Program-made: the position numbers and the translations under genes
Shown here: positions 1-7,922 of the stretch, one piece after another
Layout: every line of letters starts with the position of its first letter
Position numbering within the stretch: position 1 is the stretch's first letter
Notes under the pieces: model-generated
The model's input: only the letters and a program-made list of their open reading frames with translations
Told to the model about the DNA's origin: nothing
The model's database searches: none
Source of the DNA: Spartobacteria bacterium
GTDB taxonomy: Bacteria; Verrucomicrobiota; Verrucomicrobiia; Chthoniobacterales; UBA10450
Assembly: GCA_003134765.1 (NCBI GenBank)
Contig: PLCM01000023.1
Span: 1 to 34,954 of the forward strand
Direction of reading: 5' to 3'
DNA length: 34,954 nucleotides

Positions 1-1
1 A

Positions 2-319
2 TACAATTCCCCAACCGACCAGCACCTGGTGCAATTTCTTGGTTTCGATCCCGATGCCTTGTTGAAAAAATTGGCCACCGGCAAAAGTGACGGGGAAATC
101 CTCGAGTGGGTTCAGACCCATTCCGAGACGCCGCGCGCTCCATGGGAAATCCAGGCCTGGTCTGCTTTCATGGACAAACGCACGCCGGACACCGACGCCG
201 AAACACTTGCGTTCTTTGCCGAACACCTGGGCCGGCTCTCCAAAACCCGGGAAGACGTGAAAACCTTCTTCGAATTCGGCGAACTCGATGACTACGTCAG
301 CTTTGGAGGCAAAGCGTAA
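2..319 (+). CDS. DUF5069 family protein, 5' truncated by the window edge
   Basis: The reading frame is open from base 2, so the gene begins to the left of the window and only its last 105 codons are present. The internal GTG at 29 is probably not the start, because the residues before it (SPTDQHLVQFLGF) continue the domain. The segment FLGFDPDALLKK...GKSDGEILEWVQ resembles the C-terminal part of DUF5069, a small cytoplasmic protein family of unknown function that I know mainly from Verrucomicrobia and Planctomycetes. It ends 46 bp before the dehydrogenase start and could be co-transcribed with it. The family call is from memory of its pattern and is fairly secure; no biochemical role can be given. 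Confidence 0.7.
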   Translation, partial: YNSPTDQHLVQFLGFDPDALLKKLATGKSDGEILEWVQTHSETPRAPWEIQAWSAFMDKRTPDTDAETLAFFAEHLGRLSKTREDVKTFFEFGELDDYVSFGGKA

Positions 320-365
320 GTCTCACATTCTCAAAATAAGGAAAATAAAGACAAGGGAGAAACAT

Positions 366-1130
366 ATGAGTAGCAAGCAAGGACAAAAATTGGCGGGAAA
401 AATCGCGGTCATTACAGGCGGAAACAGCGGGATTGGCTTGGCCACGGCCAAGCGCTTCGTGGAAGAAGGGGCGCACGTCGTGATTACTGGCCGACGAGAG
501 AAAGAGCTGAAAGAGGCCGCAGCCTTGATCGGCAGAAACGTCACGACGGTCGTGGGCGACGTAACGCGCTTAGAAGATCTGGATCGGCTCTTTGCCGTCG
601 TGAAAGAAAAATATGGTCACATCGACGTCCTCTTCGCAAATGCCGGCTGGGGTGAAGTCGCACCGCTCGAGACGGCTACCGAAGCTCATTTCGACAAAAC
701 ATTCGACTTAAATGTAAAGGGAACGTTCTTCACGGCGCAGAAGGCCCTTCCCCTCTTTAAGGATGGCGGCTCGATCATCCTGACCTCTTCGGTCGCGAAC
801 GTAAGGGGAGATTCAGCGTTTAGCGCCTACGCCGCTAGCAAGGCAGCCGTGCGCTGCTTCGCTCGCGGCTGGACGGTGGAACTAAAGGATCGCAAGATTC
901 GTGTGAATTCGATGAGTCCTGGCCCAATCGAAACTCCAGCCTTGGAGAACGCGGGCCTCACCGCTGAACAGGTAGAACAGGCGGCAGCTCAGTTCGCCTC
1001 GCAGGTTCCGCTCGGCCGCAGGGGCAAGCCCGCAGAAGTCGCTGCTGCCGTCGTATTCCTTGCTTCCGATGAAAGTTCTTACATCACCGGCGTGGATCTC
1101 GCCGTCGATGGAGGCATGGCACAGGTCTAA
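366..1130 (+). CDS. Short-chain dehydrogenase/reductase (SDR), classical type
   Basis: This is a 254-residue NAD(P)-dependent oxidoreductase of the usual classical-SDR length. The nucleotide-binding motif TGGNSGIG lies at residues 17-24, the NAG motif follows in FANAGWGE, and the catalytic set is Ser141/142, Tyr155 and Lys159 (YAASK). The C-terminal SSYITGVDLAVDGGMAQV is typical of the family. The frame is open further upstream, but the ATG at 366 is preceded by GGGAGAAAC and starts at the usual family position. Substrate cannot be read from sequence; glucose dehydrogenase or 3-oxoacyl reductase-like oxidoreductases are the closest in pattern. Two SnoaL-like proteins follow on the same strand, so a small catabolic or detoxification unit is likely. 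Confidence 0.9.
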   Translation: MSSKQGQKLAGKIAVITGGNSGIGLATAKRFVEEGAHVVITGRREKELKEAAALIGRNVTTVVGDVTRLEDLDRLFAVVKEKYGHIDVLFANAGWGEVAPLETATEAHFDKTFDLNVKGTFFTAQKALPLFKDGGSIILTSSVANVRGDSAFSAYAASKAAVRCFARGWTVELKDRKIRVNSMSPGPIETPALENAGLTAEQVEQAAAQFASQVPLGRRGKPAEVAAAVVFLASDESSYITGVDLAVDGGMAQV

Positions 1131-1218
1131 CAAGAAGAAGAGGCCTTCCTTTTCGGACGGAGGCTCGCTGAAAGACCTTAATCAAATACACACTAACCAA
1201 CTAAACGAAGGATTTAAT

Positions 1219-1644
1219 ATGAACGCTAGCGAACAAATCATTAGAGAGACGTGCGCGGCCGCAGAAGGCCGAGCGTTAGATACCGAGAAGTTTGTCTCCG
1301 CGTTTTCTGAAGACGGATACATGTGGGATATGGCTTCCGGCACGAAGTTCCGCGCGAAAGGCATTGGTGACTGCATTGCCGCCTTAGCAAGTGCATTCCC
1401 CGACGTCCACCGCGAGATATTAAAAGTCCACGTCGCGGGCGACGTCGTCATCGTCGAGCTGGCAATCCGGGGAACGCACCAAGGCGAGCTGAAGCTTCCT
1501 TCGGGAACCATAGCTCCCACCAGTAAGAAGATAGATTTCCCGTCGTGCGATGTTTTTCACCTCGAGAATGGGAAGATCAAATCGTTTCATTGCTACAATG
1601 AAGCTGCCTTGATGCTGCAACAACTCGGTGTCGGTCCTAGCTGA
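1219..1644 (+). CDS. SnoaL/NTF2-like protein
   Basis: This is a 141-residue protein with the NTF2-like/SnoaL pattern: an N-terminal helix (EQIIRETCAAAEGRALD), FVSAFSEDGYMWDMAS, the strand pair ILKVHVAGDVVIVELAIRGTHQG, and DVFHLENGKIKSFHCYNE near the end. The fold makes a cone-shaped pocket and serves ester cyclases, ketosteroid isomerases and many uncharacterised proteins, so no reaction can be assigned. The frame extends upstream into the dehydrogenase, but the ATG at 1219 begins exactly at the fold and is preceded by GAAGGATT, a weak ribosome site. It lies 88 bp after the dehydrogenase and 47 bp before a second SnoaL-like gene. Confidence 0.8.
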   Translation: MNASEQIIRETCAAAEGRALDTEKFVSAFSEDGYMWDMASGTKFRAKGIGDCIAALASAFPDVHREILKVHVAGDVVIVELAIRGTHQGELKLPSGTIAPTSKKIDFPSCDVFHLENGKIKSFHCYNEAALMLQQLGVGPS

Positions 1645-1691
1645 ATGACCGACACCACGCGATCCGATGTGAGAGAAATGGAGGAATTTCG

Positions 1692-2108
1692 ATGAACACA
1701 GAAAAGAATATTCAGATTGTTAAGGATTTTTTTGCAGCACTTGGCAGCGGCGATAAGCAACGTCTGCTGGCGTTGTCTGCCGAGGAGATTGAGTGGATTA
1801 TTCCAGGCGAGGACTGGCCGCTGGCCGGCACGCACCGCGGGCACGCGGGATTGGCGGATTTGCTTCAGAAGGCCTCCGCCAAGTTGGAAACTTCCTACCC
1901 AGAGCCCCCCGAATTCGTAGCGCAAGGCGACCGGGTGATGGTCGTCGGCTTCGCCAAGGGGAGAATCATAGCCACAAATAAGACGTTCGAGGACCATTGG
2001 GTCTTCGCCATAACCGTTCGAAATGGTAAACTGACGAACATCCGGGAGTATATCGACACGCAAGCACTGGCGCGGGCCTCCGAGATGGACGCGAGCCCCA
2101 AGCCCTGA
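1692..2108 (+). CDS. SnoaL/NTF2-like protein (ketosteroid isomerase-related)
   Basis: This is a 138-residue protein of the SnoaL/YesE type. It shows NIQIVKDFFAALGSGDKQRLLALSAEEIEWIIPG, WPLAGTHRGHAGLADLL, then VVGFAKGRIIATNKTFEDHWVFAITVRNGKLTNIREYIDT, which is the usual order of helix, Trp-bearing strand, helix and long beta strands. GGAGG lies 7 nt before the ATG at 1692, a good ribosome site. The gene is the last of the dehydrogenase-SnoaL-SnoaL row and is only distantly similar to its neighbour. A structured repeat begins 60 nt after its stop. The exact reaction is unknown. Confidence 0.85.
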   Translation: MNTEKNIQIVKDFFAALGSGDKQRLLALSAEEIEWIIPGEDWPLAGTHRGHAGLADLLQKASAKLETSYPEPPEFVAQGDRVMVVGFAKGRIIATNKTFEDHWVFAITVRNGKLTNIREYIDTQALARASEMDASPKP

Positions 2109-2168
2109 CCCATTGTTCCGCTTTCCTTCCGTAATTTTCCGTTTCGGCCAAAGAAGATCCGCAAATGA

Positions 2169-2278
2169 CAAAAAGGTCTCGGAGGGGGTTCGACCCAGGA
2201 GAAATCAGGCCCTCTTGCGCGGATTTCTGTCCCATTTTATCCGAATGTGACAAAAGGGGAACGGAGCCCCTAGGCTCC
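2169..2278 (+). repeat. Dispersed ~110-bp structured repeat, copy A
   Basis: This segment is an imperfect copy of 12431-12538. The first 39 positions align without gaps, with 32 identical. It carries two hairpins: GGAGAAATC (2198-2206) faces GATTTCT (2222-2228), and GGAGCC (2263-2268) pairs perfectly with GGCTCC (2273-2278) over a CCTA loop. It starts 60 nt after the stop of the SnoaL gene. No ORF within it looks real. It may be a REP-like element or a transcript 3' end. Confidence 0.6.
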
Positions 2279-2381
2279 ACGGATTTTTGTATTACAAGAA
2301 GTCGCGAGCTTTTCGCGCAACCTCAAAGCGCTCCTTACGCAAACGCGTAGACGTCACGGGATCGGTAACAACCGCCAACGT

Positions 2382-2430
2382 CAGTATGCCTCGTCGGCAT
2401 GCTGAGAACAGAAACATGGTCTTTCCCAAG
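2382..2430 (+). promoter_or_regulatory. Hairpin-box leader element, copy E1
   Basis: One of four related elements (also at 4533, 7321 and 7923). The stem CAGTATGCC (2382-2390) faces GGCATGCTG (2396-2404) and is followed by AGAAACAT (2410-2417, overlapping the box) and GTCTTTCCC. The ATG inside GCATGCTG is exactly 60 nt before the ATG at 2459, the start of a chain of four overlapping ORFs. No Shine-Dalgarno site is evident before that start. Confidence 0.6.
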
Positions 2431-2458
2431 CGGCGGGAAGCGGTCGCATGCTATCGGC

Positions 2459-2689
2459 ATGAAAAATTCAGTGCGTCACACCATGGTGCCCGTCCGGCTC
2501 GGATCGCCAGCGACGATTTCCCGAGTCCAGCTTGGGCATCCGGTTCATACATCGATGTTGTTCGGCGAATGGCAGCAACGCGGACCAGAGACATTTTCGG
2601 GACATGTCTTTCGAAAATTGCGGTTGACCCTTGCGCCGCCGCAATCGGCGGTCACCGCAAACGCGCGCGGTTGGGAGGACCAGCCATGA
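2459..2689 (+). CDS. Small hypothetical protein, first ORF after element E1
   Basis: This 76-residue ORF has no recognised domain and is basic and proline-rich. Two observations support its start: it begins 60 nt after the core of element E1, the same spacing as for the NADH dehydrogenase and RND genes, and its codons after ATG are A-rich as in those genes. Its stop overlaps the next start in ATGA, and the same happens at two further junctions down to the lipase-like gene. It may be a leader ORF that couples translation rather than a working protein. Composition is not clearly protein-like, so the call is tentative. Confidence 0.4.
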   Translation: MKNSVRHTMVPVRLGSPATISRVQLGHPVHTSMLFGEWQQRGPETFSGHVFRKLRLTLAPPQSAVTANARGWEDQP

Positions 2690-2775
2690 TCGCGATGTCG
2701 ATCTTTTGGGCGCTCGTGTTGGCGCTGTTTACTACCAAAGGCGAGGAACCGAGAGGGTCTGTTTCAAAGCAATGA
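2686..2775 (+). CDS. 29-residue putative membrane micropeptide
   Basis: A short ORF with a strong ribosome site (GGGAGGA) six nt before its ATG. The first 16 residues are hydrophobic (MIAMSIFWALVLALF), followed by a polar tail, which suggests a single membrane segment or cleaved signal-like peptide. It overlaps the previous ORF and the next one by ATGA at both ends, so translation of the chain is probably coupled. No family is recognised. The coupling and ribosome site are the evidence; the product could be regulatory rather than functional. Confidence 0.45.
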   Translation: MIAMSIFWALVLALFTTKGEEPRGSVSKQ

Positions 2776-2993
2776 ACGCGATCGCTCTTCCCAATCTCGC
2801 GGTTGAAGCTCCGACGTATGTCGCGCTGCAGCGCGAAATGCACGACGCGCTCCTGAGGCAGCATCCGGAATGGATGGAACGCGATGGCTGCAGCCCAAAG
2901 TGCGACGAGTACGATCGCCGGTTCGCTCGGTTGCTGAGCTTGTTCCTGACATTCGAACGCGCTGACGCGCGACTAGAGGTTGTCATGCTATGA
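2772..2993 (+). CDS. Small hypothetical protein upstream of lipase-like gene
   Basis: A 73-residue protein with YVALQREMHDALLRQHPEWM and a CSPKCDEYDRRFARLLSLF segment; it looks like a compact helical protein and has codon use like its neighbours. The frame is open upstream, but the ATG at 2772 overlaps the preceding stop in ATGA and begins where the sequence becomes protein-like. Its own stop overlaps the start of the lipase-like gene by ATGA, so the two are very likely translationally coupled. Function is unknown; a partner of the lipoprotein hydrolase is possible but not shown. Confidence 0.6.
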   Translation: MNAIALPNLAVEAPTYVALQREMHDALLRQHPEWMERDGCSPKCDEYDRRFARLLSLFLTFERADARLEVVML

Positions 2994-4531
2994 CTCGGAA
3001 ATTTACCCGACTGACAAAAACGAATGGGAGTTTGCTTGCGCTCCTCTTTCTCAGTAGTTGCGCGTCGCCAAGATCGACATCATCGAATCGGCTGGATCAG
3101 CAAATCGCGCAGGCGGACGCAGCCTACCGAACGTTGGACGCCGACCACGTCAAGGCGTACAACAATGCGGTCGCCACCATCGCTCGGGAGATCGACGGCA
3201 AGACGCCTGCCGAGCTCCGCAGTCAGCTCGATCCCGTCCAGGTAAAGGTCGATGAGCCGAAGATACAACTGCCGCTGGCGCGTTATCATCTCGCGTCCCG
3301 ATCGCGAATGCCTAACGAATCAGCGGACATCGGTATTCCAATATTGCTCGATTACGACACGAGCCGTGCGCCACTTTATCCGCGCGACGGGCTTTTATGT
3401 TCCGCGACCGCAGTTTACAGGCGTGTGAATGGCGAACGACAGCTTTCGCTCATCAGCACGCAAAGCACCGTCGAGCTGAATGGATCGACCTTTGCGCTCA
3501 ACCGCGACGACGCCGCGCCGATCGCAGCGATGTCGAGTCGCGGTCGATCCGTCGCGCACAGTGGTTTTCAGAACATGCTTCGGCCTGCTTCGATGCGCGA
3601 GCGGACCGGAATTTTCCTGACGGAGCCGTACGATCCGAACAAGGCGATCGTTTTGATCGTGCCGGGTTTGCAATCAACGCCGTTCGCGTTCACCGATTTA
3701 ATGAAGACGATGCGTCGCGACCCGGAGGTGAGCGCGCACTTTCAGGTTTGGACATTTTTGTACGGCACGGGCACGCCGGTGCTGTTTGACGCGCTCGAAT
3801 TGCGCCAGGAACTTGAGAAGACGATTCACGGCGTCGATCCGGGCGATCGCGGTTTCGCGACGAGACATATCGTCGTTCTCGGACACAGCATGGGCGGTCT
3901 GAGCGCGCACACCCTGGTCAGCTCGAGCGGCGAGCAGTTGTGGAACTCGTTGTTCGTGGTGCCGCCACCGCGATTACGCGGTGACAGGAAAGCCATTCGC
4001 CAATTCGCTGAGGGTCTGCATTTCCGCCGCAACCCGAGGGTCGTTCGCGCCATCTTCGTATCGACTCCACATCGCGGCAGCAATCTGGCGGAGAGCTGGA
4101 TCGGTCACCTTGCGGCATCGCTCATTCATTTACCGGCGAGTTTGCAGACCGACATCGTCGGCGTCGTGTCGGCGAATCAGGATGCTGCGACTCCGAGCGC
4201 AATGGCCTTCGATCGCGAGATGAATTTTTCCTCCGTCCACACGCTTTCGCCGCGCGATCCGGCGCTGCATGCACTCGCCGACCTTCCAATCGACGTGCCG
4301 TTTCACAGCATCATGGGACAAAATCATCCTGGTGCGGCTGAAACGAGCAGTGACGGCGTCGTGCCGTATGCGAGCTCACATCTCGACGGCGCGAGCTCAG
4401 AAATGGTCGTTCGCAGTGGACACAGCGCCTGCGAAAACCCCGATGCGCAACGCGAAGTCATACGCATTCTTCGCCTGGAGCTGAATCGCGAGAAGCGCAG
4501 CAGCGAGCCGCCCTCACTCGCGGAAAAATAA
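2990..4531 (+). CDS. Alpha/beta-hydrolase lipoprotein (lipase/esterase-like)
   Basis: This is a 513-residue protein with a lipoprotein signal: a basic N-terminus, a hydrophobic run, and the lipobox LSSC with Cys24, so it should be anchored in a membrane facing the periplasm. The nucleophile elbow GHSMGG puts the catalytic Ser at residue 300. Upstream, IVLIVPGLQSTPFAFTDL supplies an oxyanion-hole-like strand-loop, and SSDGVVPYASSHLDGA plus VRSGHSACENP near the C-terminus supply likely Asp and His residues. The fold is known from lipases and PGAP1-like hydrolases; the substrate is unknown. It closes a chain of ATGA-coupled ORFs. Element E2 begins two nt after its stop. Confidence 0.85.
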   Translation: MTRKFTRLTKTNGSLLALLFLSSCASPRSTSSNRLDQQIAQADAAYRTLDADHVKAYNNAVATIAREIDGKTPAELRSQLDPVQVKVDEPKIQLPLARYHLASRSRMPNESADIGIPILLDYDTSRAPLYPRDGLLCSATAVYRRVNGERQLSLISTQSTVELNGSTFALNRDDAAPIAAMSSRGRSVAHSGFQNMLRPASMRERTGIFLTEPYDPNKAIVLIVPGLQSTPFAFTDLMKTMRRDPEVSAHFQVWTFLYGTGTPVLFDALELRQELEKTIHGVDPGDRGFATRHIVVLGHSMGGLSAHTLVSSSGEQLWNSLFVVPPPRLRGDRKAIRQFAEGLHFRRNPRVVRAIFVSTPHRGSNLAESWIGHLAASLIHLPASLQTDIVGVVSANQDAATPSAMAFDREMNFSSVHTLSPRDPALHALADLPIDVPFHSIMGQNHPGAAETSSDGVVPYASSHLDGASSEMVVRSGHSACENPDAQREVIRILRLELNREKRSSEPPSLAEK

Positions 4532-4532
4532 T

Positions 4533-4580
4533 CAGCATGCCTGTCACGTATGCTGAGAAGAGAAACAGAGTCTTTCACAA
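4533..4580 (+). promoter_or_regulatory. Hairpin-box leader element, copy E2
   Basis: CAGCATGC (4533-4540) faces GTATGCTG (4548-4555); the change from GC to GU keeps the stem paired. The box AGAGAAACAGA-GTCTTTCAC follows. The ATG in the right arm (4550) lies 59 nt before the NADH dehydrogenase start at 4609. It begins directly behind the stop of the preceding gene. Confidence 0.6.
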
Positions 4581-4608
4581 CAGTGCGTCGGCGCGCGAAT
4601 ACTTGAAC

Positions 4609-5940
4609 ATGAAAAAGACAAAGATCGTGATCGCAGGCGGCGGCTTTGCCGGGCTCTACGCGGCAAAATATCTGGACAAGCATCTCGCGCGTCGTCCGGA
4701 TATTGAGGTAACGCTGATCGCGCGGGAGAATTTCATCCTGTTTACACCGATGTTGCATGAAGTGGCGGCAGGCGATTTGGCCCCCGGCGATATCGTGAAT
4801 CCGCTGCGCCGGATTCTGCGTCACGTAAATGTGATCGAAGCCGACGTGACCGATGTGGATCTTAACGCGCGGAAAATCCGGTGCGTGCATGGCCTCGAGC
4901 GCGGGGAGCTAGAGCTCGACTTCGATCATTTGCTGCTCGCGCTCGGTTCGGAGACAAATTTCTTCGACAACGCCGGGATCCGCGATTGGGCGGTGACGAT
5001 GAAGAATCTGAGCGACGCCGCGCTGCTGCGAAATCGCGTCGTCGCGTTTTTGGAAGAGGCGAGCCTCGAAACAGATGCGGCAGCCCGCCGGCAATGGCTT
5101 ACCTTCGTCATCGCGGGCGGCGGATTTGCCGGCGCGGAAACGGCCGGCGCGGTGAACGATTTCGTGCGGGAGACAGCGAAGTTCTATCCCCAGCTGGCCG
5201 ACGAGGAAATCCGCGTCGTGGTAATTCATCCGGGCGATTATTTGTTGCCCGAGTTAGGCGAAGGGCTCGGTCGTTACGCCGAACGCAAAATGCGCGAGCG
5301 CAAAGTGGAAGTCATCAAGGGCGCGCGCGTGGCGAATTACGATGGATGGGTCGTTACCCTCAACAATGGTCTATCGATCCCCACGGCGACCCTCGTCTGG
5401 ACAGCGGGAGTAAAACCCAGTCCGGTGGTCGCGGCTTTGTCGTGCCCGAAAGAGAGAGGACGCATTGTTGCGGATGAGTATCTCCAGGTTCGTGGATTCA
5501 GCGGGCTGTGGACCGCGGGCGATTGTGCGGCGGTTCCGGACGGATACGAAACTGGAATTTTTTTCCCGCCCACGGCGCAGCATGGGATGCGTGAAGCAAT
5601 TGTCGCTGCGAAAAATATTGAGCGCACGATCCTCGGTCAAGCGCTGCAGCCGTTTCGATATCGAACCATGGGGATGCTGGCGAGCATCGGCCATCACACC
5701 GGCGTGGCGAGTTTCTTCGGATTCAAATTCTCCGGCTTCGTCGCCTGGTGGATGTGGCGGAGCGTTTACCTCGCGAAGCTGCCGCGACTCGTGAAGAAAC
5801 TGCGAGTGATGATCGCCTGGACGCTTGATCTCCTCTTCGGGCGCGACATCGAACAGATGATCACATTGCGCGATGTCGAAGAGTTGACCGAACGCTGGAC
5901 GCGCATTCGCGCCGAACGAAAACAACTCAACGTCGCGTAG
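4609..5940 (+). CDS. ndh: Type II NADH dehydrogenase (NDH-2)
   Basis: This 443-residue flavoprotein transfers electrons from NADH to quinone at the inner face of the cytoplasmic membrane without pumping protons. The FAD-binding motif IVIAGGGFAGLYAA is at the N-terminus and the NADH-binding motif FVIAGGGFAGAETA in the middle. LWTAGDCAAVPD closes the FAD site, and the quinone-side pattern FPPTAQHGMREA is present. Length matches the family. The frame extends to an ATG at 4537, but that stretch is the repeated leader element; the ATG at 4609 starts right at the FAD domain. A small membrane protein gene starts one nt after its stop. Confidence 0.93.
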   Translation: MKKTKIVIAGGGFAGLYAAKYLDKHLARRPDIEVTLIARENFILFTPMLHEVAAGDLAPGDIVNPLRRILRHVNVIEADVTDVDLNARKIRCVHGLERGELELDFDHLLLALGSETNFFDNAGIRDWAVTMKNLSDAALLRNRVVAFLEEASLETDAAARRQWLTFVIAGGGFAGAETAGAVNDFVRETAKFYPQLADEEIRVVVIHPGDYLLPELGEGLGRYAERKMRERKVEVIKGARVANYDGWVVTLNNGLSIPTATLVWTAGVKPSPVVAALSCPKERGRIVADEYLQVRGFSGLWTAGDCAAVPDGYETGIFFPPTAQHGMREAIVAAKNIERTILGQALQPFRYRTMGMLASIGHHTGVASFFGFKFSGFVAWWMWRSVYLAKLPRLVKKLRVMIAWTLDLLFGRDIEQMITLRDVEELTERWTRIRAERKQLNVA

Positions 5941-5941
5941 T

Positions 5942-6388
5942 ATGGATACGGCGATCGTTAGTGCACTGGCCGGTATTTTCGGATCGCTCTCCGGTGGGTC
6001 AGCAAGTGTAGCTACCACCTGGCTCGCGCATAACAGGCGGAGCAAGCGCGAAGCACGTCTGGCGGAGGTCGCCAAGCGAGAAGCGCTTTATGGCGAATTC
6101 ATCAACGAATGTTCGACGCGAATCATGGATTCCTTAGAGCGAAATCTCGACAAGCCGGAAACGCTCTTGTCGGTCTACGCGTTGCTCAATCGGATCCGGC
6201 TTTGCGCGTCCGACGCGGTCCTCACCCAAGCGGTAGAGCTCGTGAAGTTCATCCTGGAACAATACTTCTCGCCGAATGTTTCGATCGAAGAGTTTCATCA
6301 GCGTGTGCACAACGGACACATTGATCCGCTCAAGGCATTTAGCGAAGCCTGCCGGCGCGAGCTAATTTCGATGCACGCGCGAGTGTAG
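5942..6388 (+). CDS. Small membrane-anchored hypothetical protein
   Basis: A 148-residue protein with one N-terminal membrane segment (about residues 4-28, glycine/serine/alanine-rich) followed by a basic stretch RRSKREARL and a helical cytoplasmic domain. The region AKREALYGEFINECSTRIMDSL...LLSVYALLNRIRL resembles a family of short uncharacterised bacterial proteins. Its ATG comes one base after the ndh stop, so it is almost certainly in the same operon and perhaps translationally coupled. No catalytic motif is visible. Whether it aids the dehydrogenase is inference only. Confidence 0.75.
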   Translation: MDTAIVSALAGIFGSLSGGSASVATTWLAHNRRSKREARLAEVAKREALYGEFINECSTRIMDSLERNLDKPETLLSVYALLNRIRLCASDAVLTQAVELVKFILEQYFSPNVSIEEFHQRVHNGHIDPLKAFSEACRRELISMHARV

Positions 6389-6404
6389 CATTTCCGGCAA
6401 AGGG

Positions 6405-7316
6405 CTAACGACTGACCGCGAAGGCTTCCTTCGCGCACTGGCAAAACTTCTCTGCGGCCGGACTAAGTTTTCCTTTTCGGGTAATGAGTCCGATCGCGAT
6501 TCGCTTCGGCTCTGGCGTCAGGCGCACGAGTTTGACGCGATCGTTGAAGGCGTAATCGAACACGTCGGAGGTCATGGCCACGCCGGTGCCGGCGCTGACG
6601 GCGGAAAACACACCTGACCAACCGTCATGCTCTTCCACGACGCGGGGCTTGTGATCGGCGTGCATGAAGATCGCGTCCAGGTATTCCTTGAAGCGCGGAT
6701 ACTCCTCGAGCATGAGGCCGATAAACGGTTCCCGGGCGGCATCGGTTAATGAGACCGATCGCCGTCCCGCCAATGGATGATCGCTGGAAACGGCCAGGCA
6801 AATCCGCCCAGTCAACAATGGTTCGAACCGGAGTTCCTCGAGCGCATTTGCTTTGAGAGGTGGAAGGATGATCGCAACCTGCAAGCGACCATCGCGCACT
6901 CCGGCGATGTTTTTCTCGACCGGCCAATCGTGCACCTTCACTTTCACTTTCGGCATCGCTTTTTGATACGCGCGAAGAAGCCCGGGCAGGAGCCGGCCGG
7001 TGGCCAGCGGCCAATCGCCGATGTGCAACTCGGTCTCGCTCTTCCCGGCGATCATTCTCACCTTTCCAACGGCGTCGTCGGTCTGCTTGAGAATCGCGCG
7101 CGCTTCGTCGAGAAAAGCGCGGCCGGCCTCGGTCAGGCGCACCGATTTGGCGGTGCGTTCGAGTAACTGGACGCCCATTTCATCCTCGAGATCGCGGATC
7201 TGCCGGCTCAAGGAGGGTTGCGACACGTGCAAGCGTTGCATCGCGGCGCGCGAGACGTTTTCCATCTCGGCCACGGCGACGAAATAGCGCAGGTGCCTCA
7301 GTTCCACAGCGCCCAT
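6405..7316 (-). CDS. LysR-family transcriptional regulator
   Basis: A 303-residue LysR protein of standard length. The winged helix-turn-helix occupies residues 5-65 (ELRHLRYFVAVAEMENVSRAAMQRLHVSQPSLSRQIRDLE), and a type 2 periplasmic-binding-like effector domain follows, with IGDWPLATGRLLPGLLRAY and a GTGVAMTS segment. It is the only minus-strand gene in the first 12 kb and faces the E3 unit. Its start codon is just 4 nt from the E3 hairpin, so its promoter must overlap that element. LysR proteins often control the divergent gene, here the small E3 unit and possibly the efflux pair beyond. The effector is unknown; the subgroup looks CynR/CbbR-like. Confidence 0.92.
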   Translation of the reverse strand: MGAVELRHLRYFVAVAEMENVSRAAMQRLHVSQPSLSRQIRDLEDEMGVQLLERTAKSVRLTEAGRAFLDEARAILKQTDDAVGKVRMIAGKSETELHIGDWPLATGRLLPGLLRAYQKAMPKVKVKVHDWPVEKNIAGVRDGRLQVAIILPPLKANALEELRFEPLLTGRICLAVSSDHPLAGRRSVSLTDAAREPFIGLMLEEYPRFKEYLDAIFMHADHKPRVVEEHDGWSGVFSAVSAGTGVAMTSDVFDYAFNDRVKLVRLTPEPKRIAIGLITRKGKLSPAAEKFCQCAKEAFAVSR

Positions 7317-7320
7317 GAGG

Positions 7321-7365
7321 GTATGCCCTCAACGCATGCTGAGGCAAGAAACATAGTCTTTCCCG
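7321..7365 (+). promoter_or_regulatory. Hairpin-box leader element, copy E3
   Basis: GTATGC (7321-7326) faces GCATGC (7334-7339), followed by GAGGCAAGAAACATA and GTCTTTCCC. An alternative stem, CCTCA/TGAGG, is also possible. The ATG in the right arm (7336) lies 60 nt before the ATG at 7396. The element occupies the LysR divergent region. Confidence 0.6.
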
Positions 7366-7395
7366 AAAACACCGCGCGCAACGGATGCTGTGTGC

Positions 7396-7599
7396 ATGAA
7401 CAAAACAAAGAAAACGGAAGCAGCCAGGTCGCCTGCGACCGCCGCTCGCTTCCGATTTAATCGGCGCGGGTTGGTTAGGCCGTTTGGCCGGAATCACGAT
7501 CCGCTTTTGACCGCTAGCCTCACCACTTTCAACCAGCCGCGATTTTATGTCTCGGCGGGCTGGATGCCACCATTGCGTTTGATCGTCTCTGATTTATGA
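7396..7599 (+). CDS. Small basic hypothetical protein, first ORF after element E3
   Basis: This 67-residue ORF is basic and has no recognised domain. Its ATG lies 60 nt after the E3 core and is followed by AACAAAACAAAG, nearly the same as the first codons of ndh after element E2. Its stop overlaps the start of the next gene in ATGA. Both points argue that it is translated. As with the first ORF after E1, it may be a leader that couples translation to the gene behind it. The protein itself does not look like a folded family member. Confidence 0.4.
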   Translation: MNKTKKTEAARSPATAARFRFNRRGLVRPFGRNHDPLLTASLTTFNQPRFYVSAGWMPPLRLIVSDL

Positions 7600-7862
7600 A
7601 CCCAACAACTGAAATTCTGATCGCGTTGATCAATCCCGCCGCTCTTCCGGCCTTACAAATTGCCGGAGGAGTGTTCCTCATTATCTATCTGCTCGCCGGC
7701 GCATACATCTTTCGGCAGCGCCGACAACTTTTTGGCCGCGACCCGCAGGTTGAGCACGACACCGAGGCAGCCGCCCACACTCGAGTCGCAGTCGTCCTGA
7801 TCCCGTGGCTGGGCGTGACAACGGTGCTCTTCGTCGAATGGCTCGGGCTTTGGAGGAACTAA
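7596..7862 (+). CDS. Small two-helix membrane protein
   Basis: An 88-residue protein with two hydrophobic segments, about residues 15-39 (ALPALQIAGGVFLIIYLLAGAYIF) and 65-84 (VAVVLIPWLGVTTVLFVEWL), separated by a polar loop with RQRRQLFGRDPQVEHD. It should be an integral membrane protein. Its start overlaps the preceding small ORF by ATGA. The efflux adaptor starts 135 nt further on, but element E4 lies in between, which suggests that the efflux pair has its own start signal. No family is recognised. Confidence 0.65.
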   Translation: MNPTTEILIALINPAALPALQIAGGVFLIIYLLAGAYIFRQRRQLFGRDPQVEHDTEAAAHTRVAVVLIPWLGVTTVLFVEWLGLWRN

Positions 7863-7922
7863 CGCACCCTGGAGAGAACCATGAATACGCAAATGAACAC
7901 CTACTTCGCAGCTGCAAGGAAA

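Noticed and set aside
4537..4608. In-frame ATG at 4537 that would extend the NADH dehydrogenase by 24 residues
   Set aside because: The extension is encoded by the repeated leader element, and the ATG at 4609 starts directly at the FAD-binding motif.
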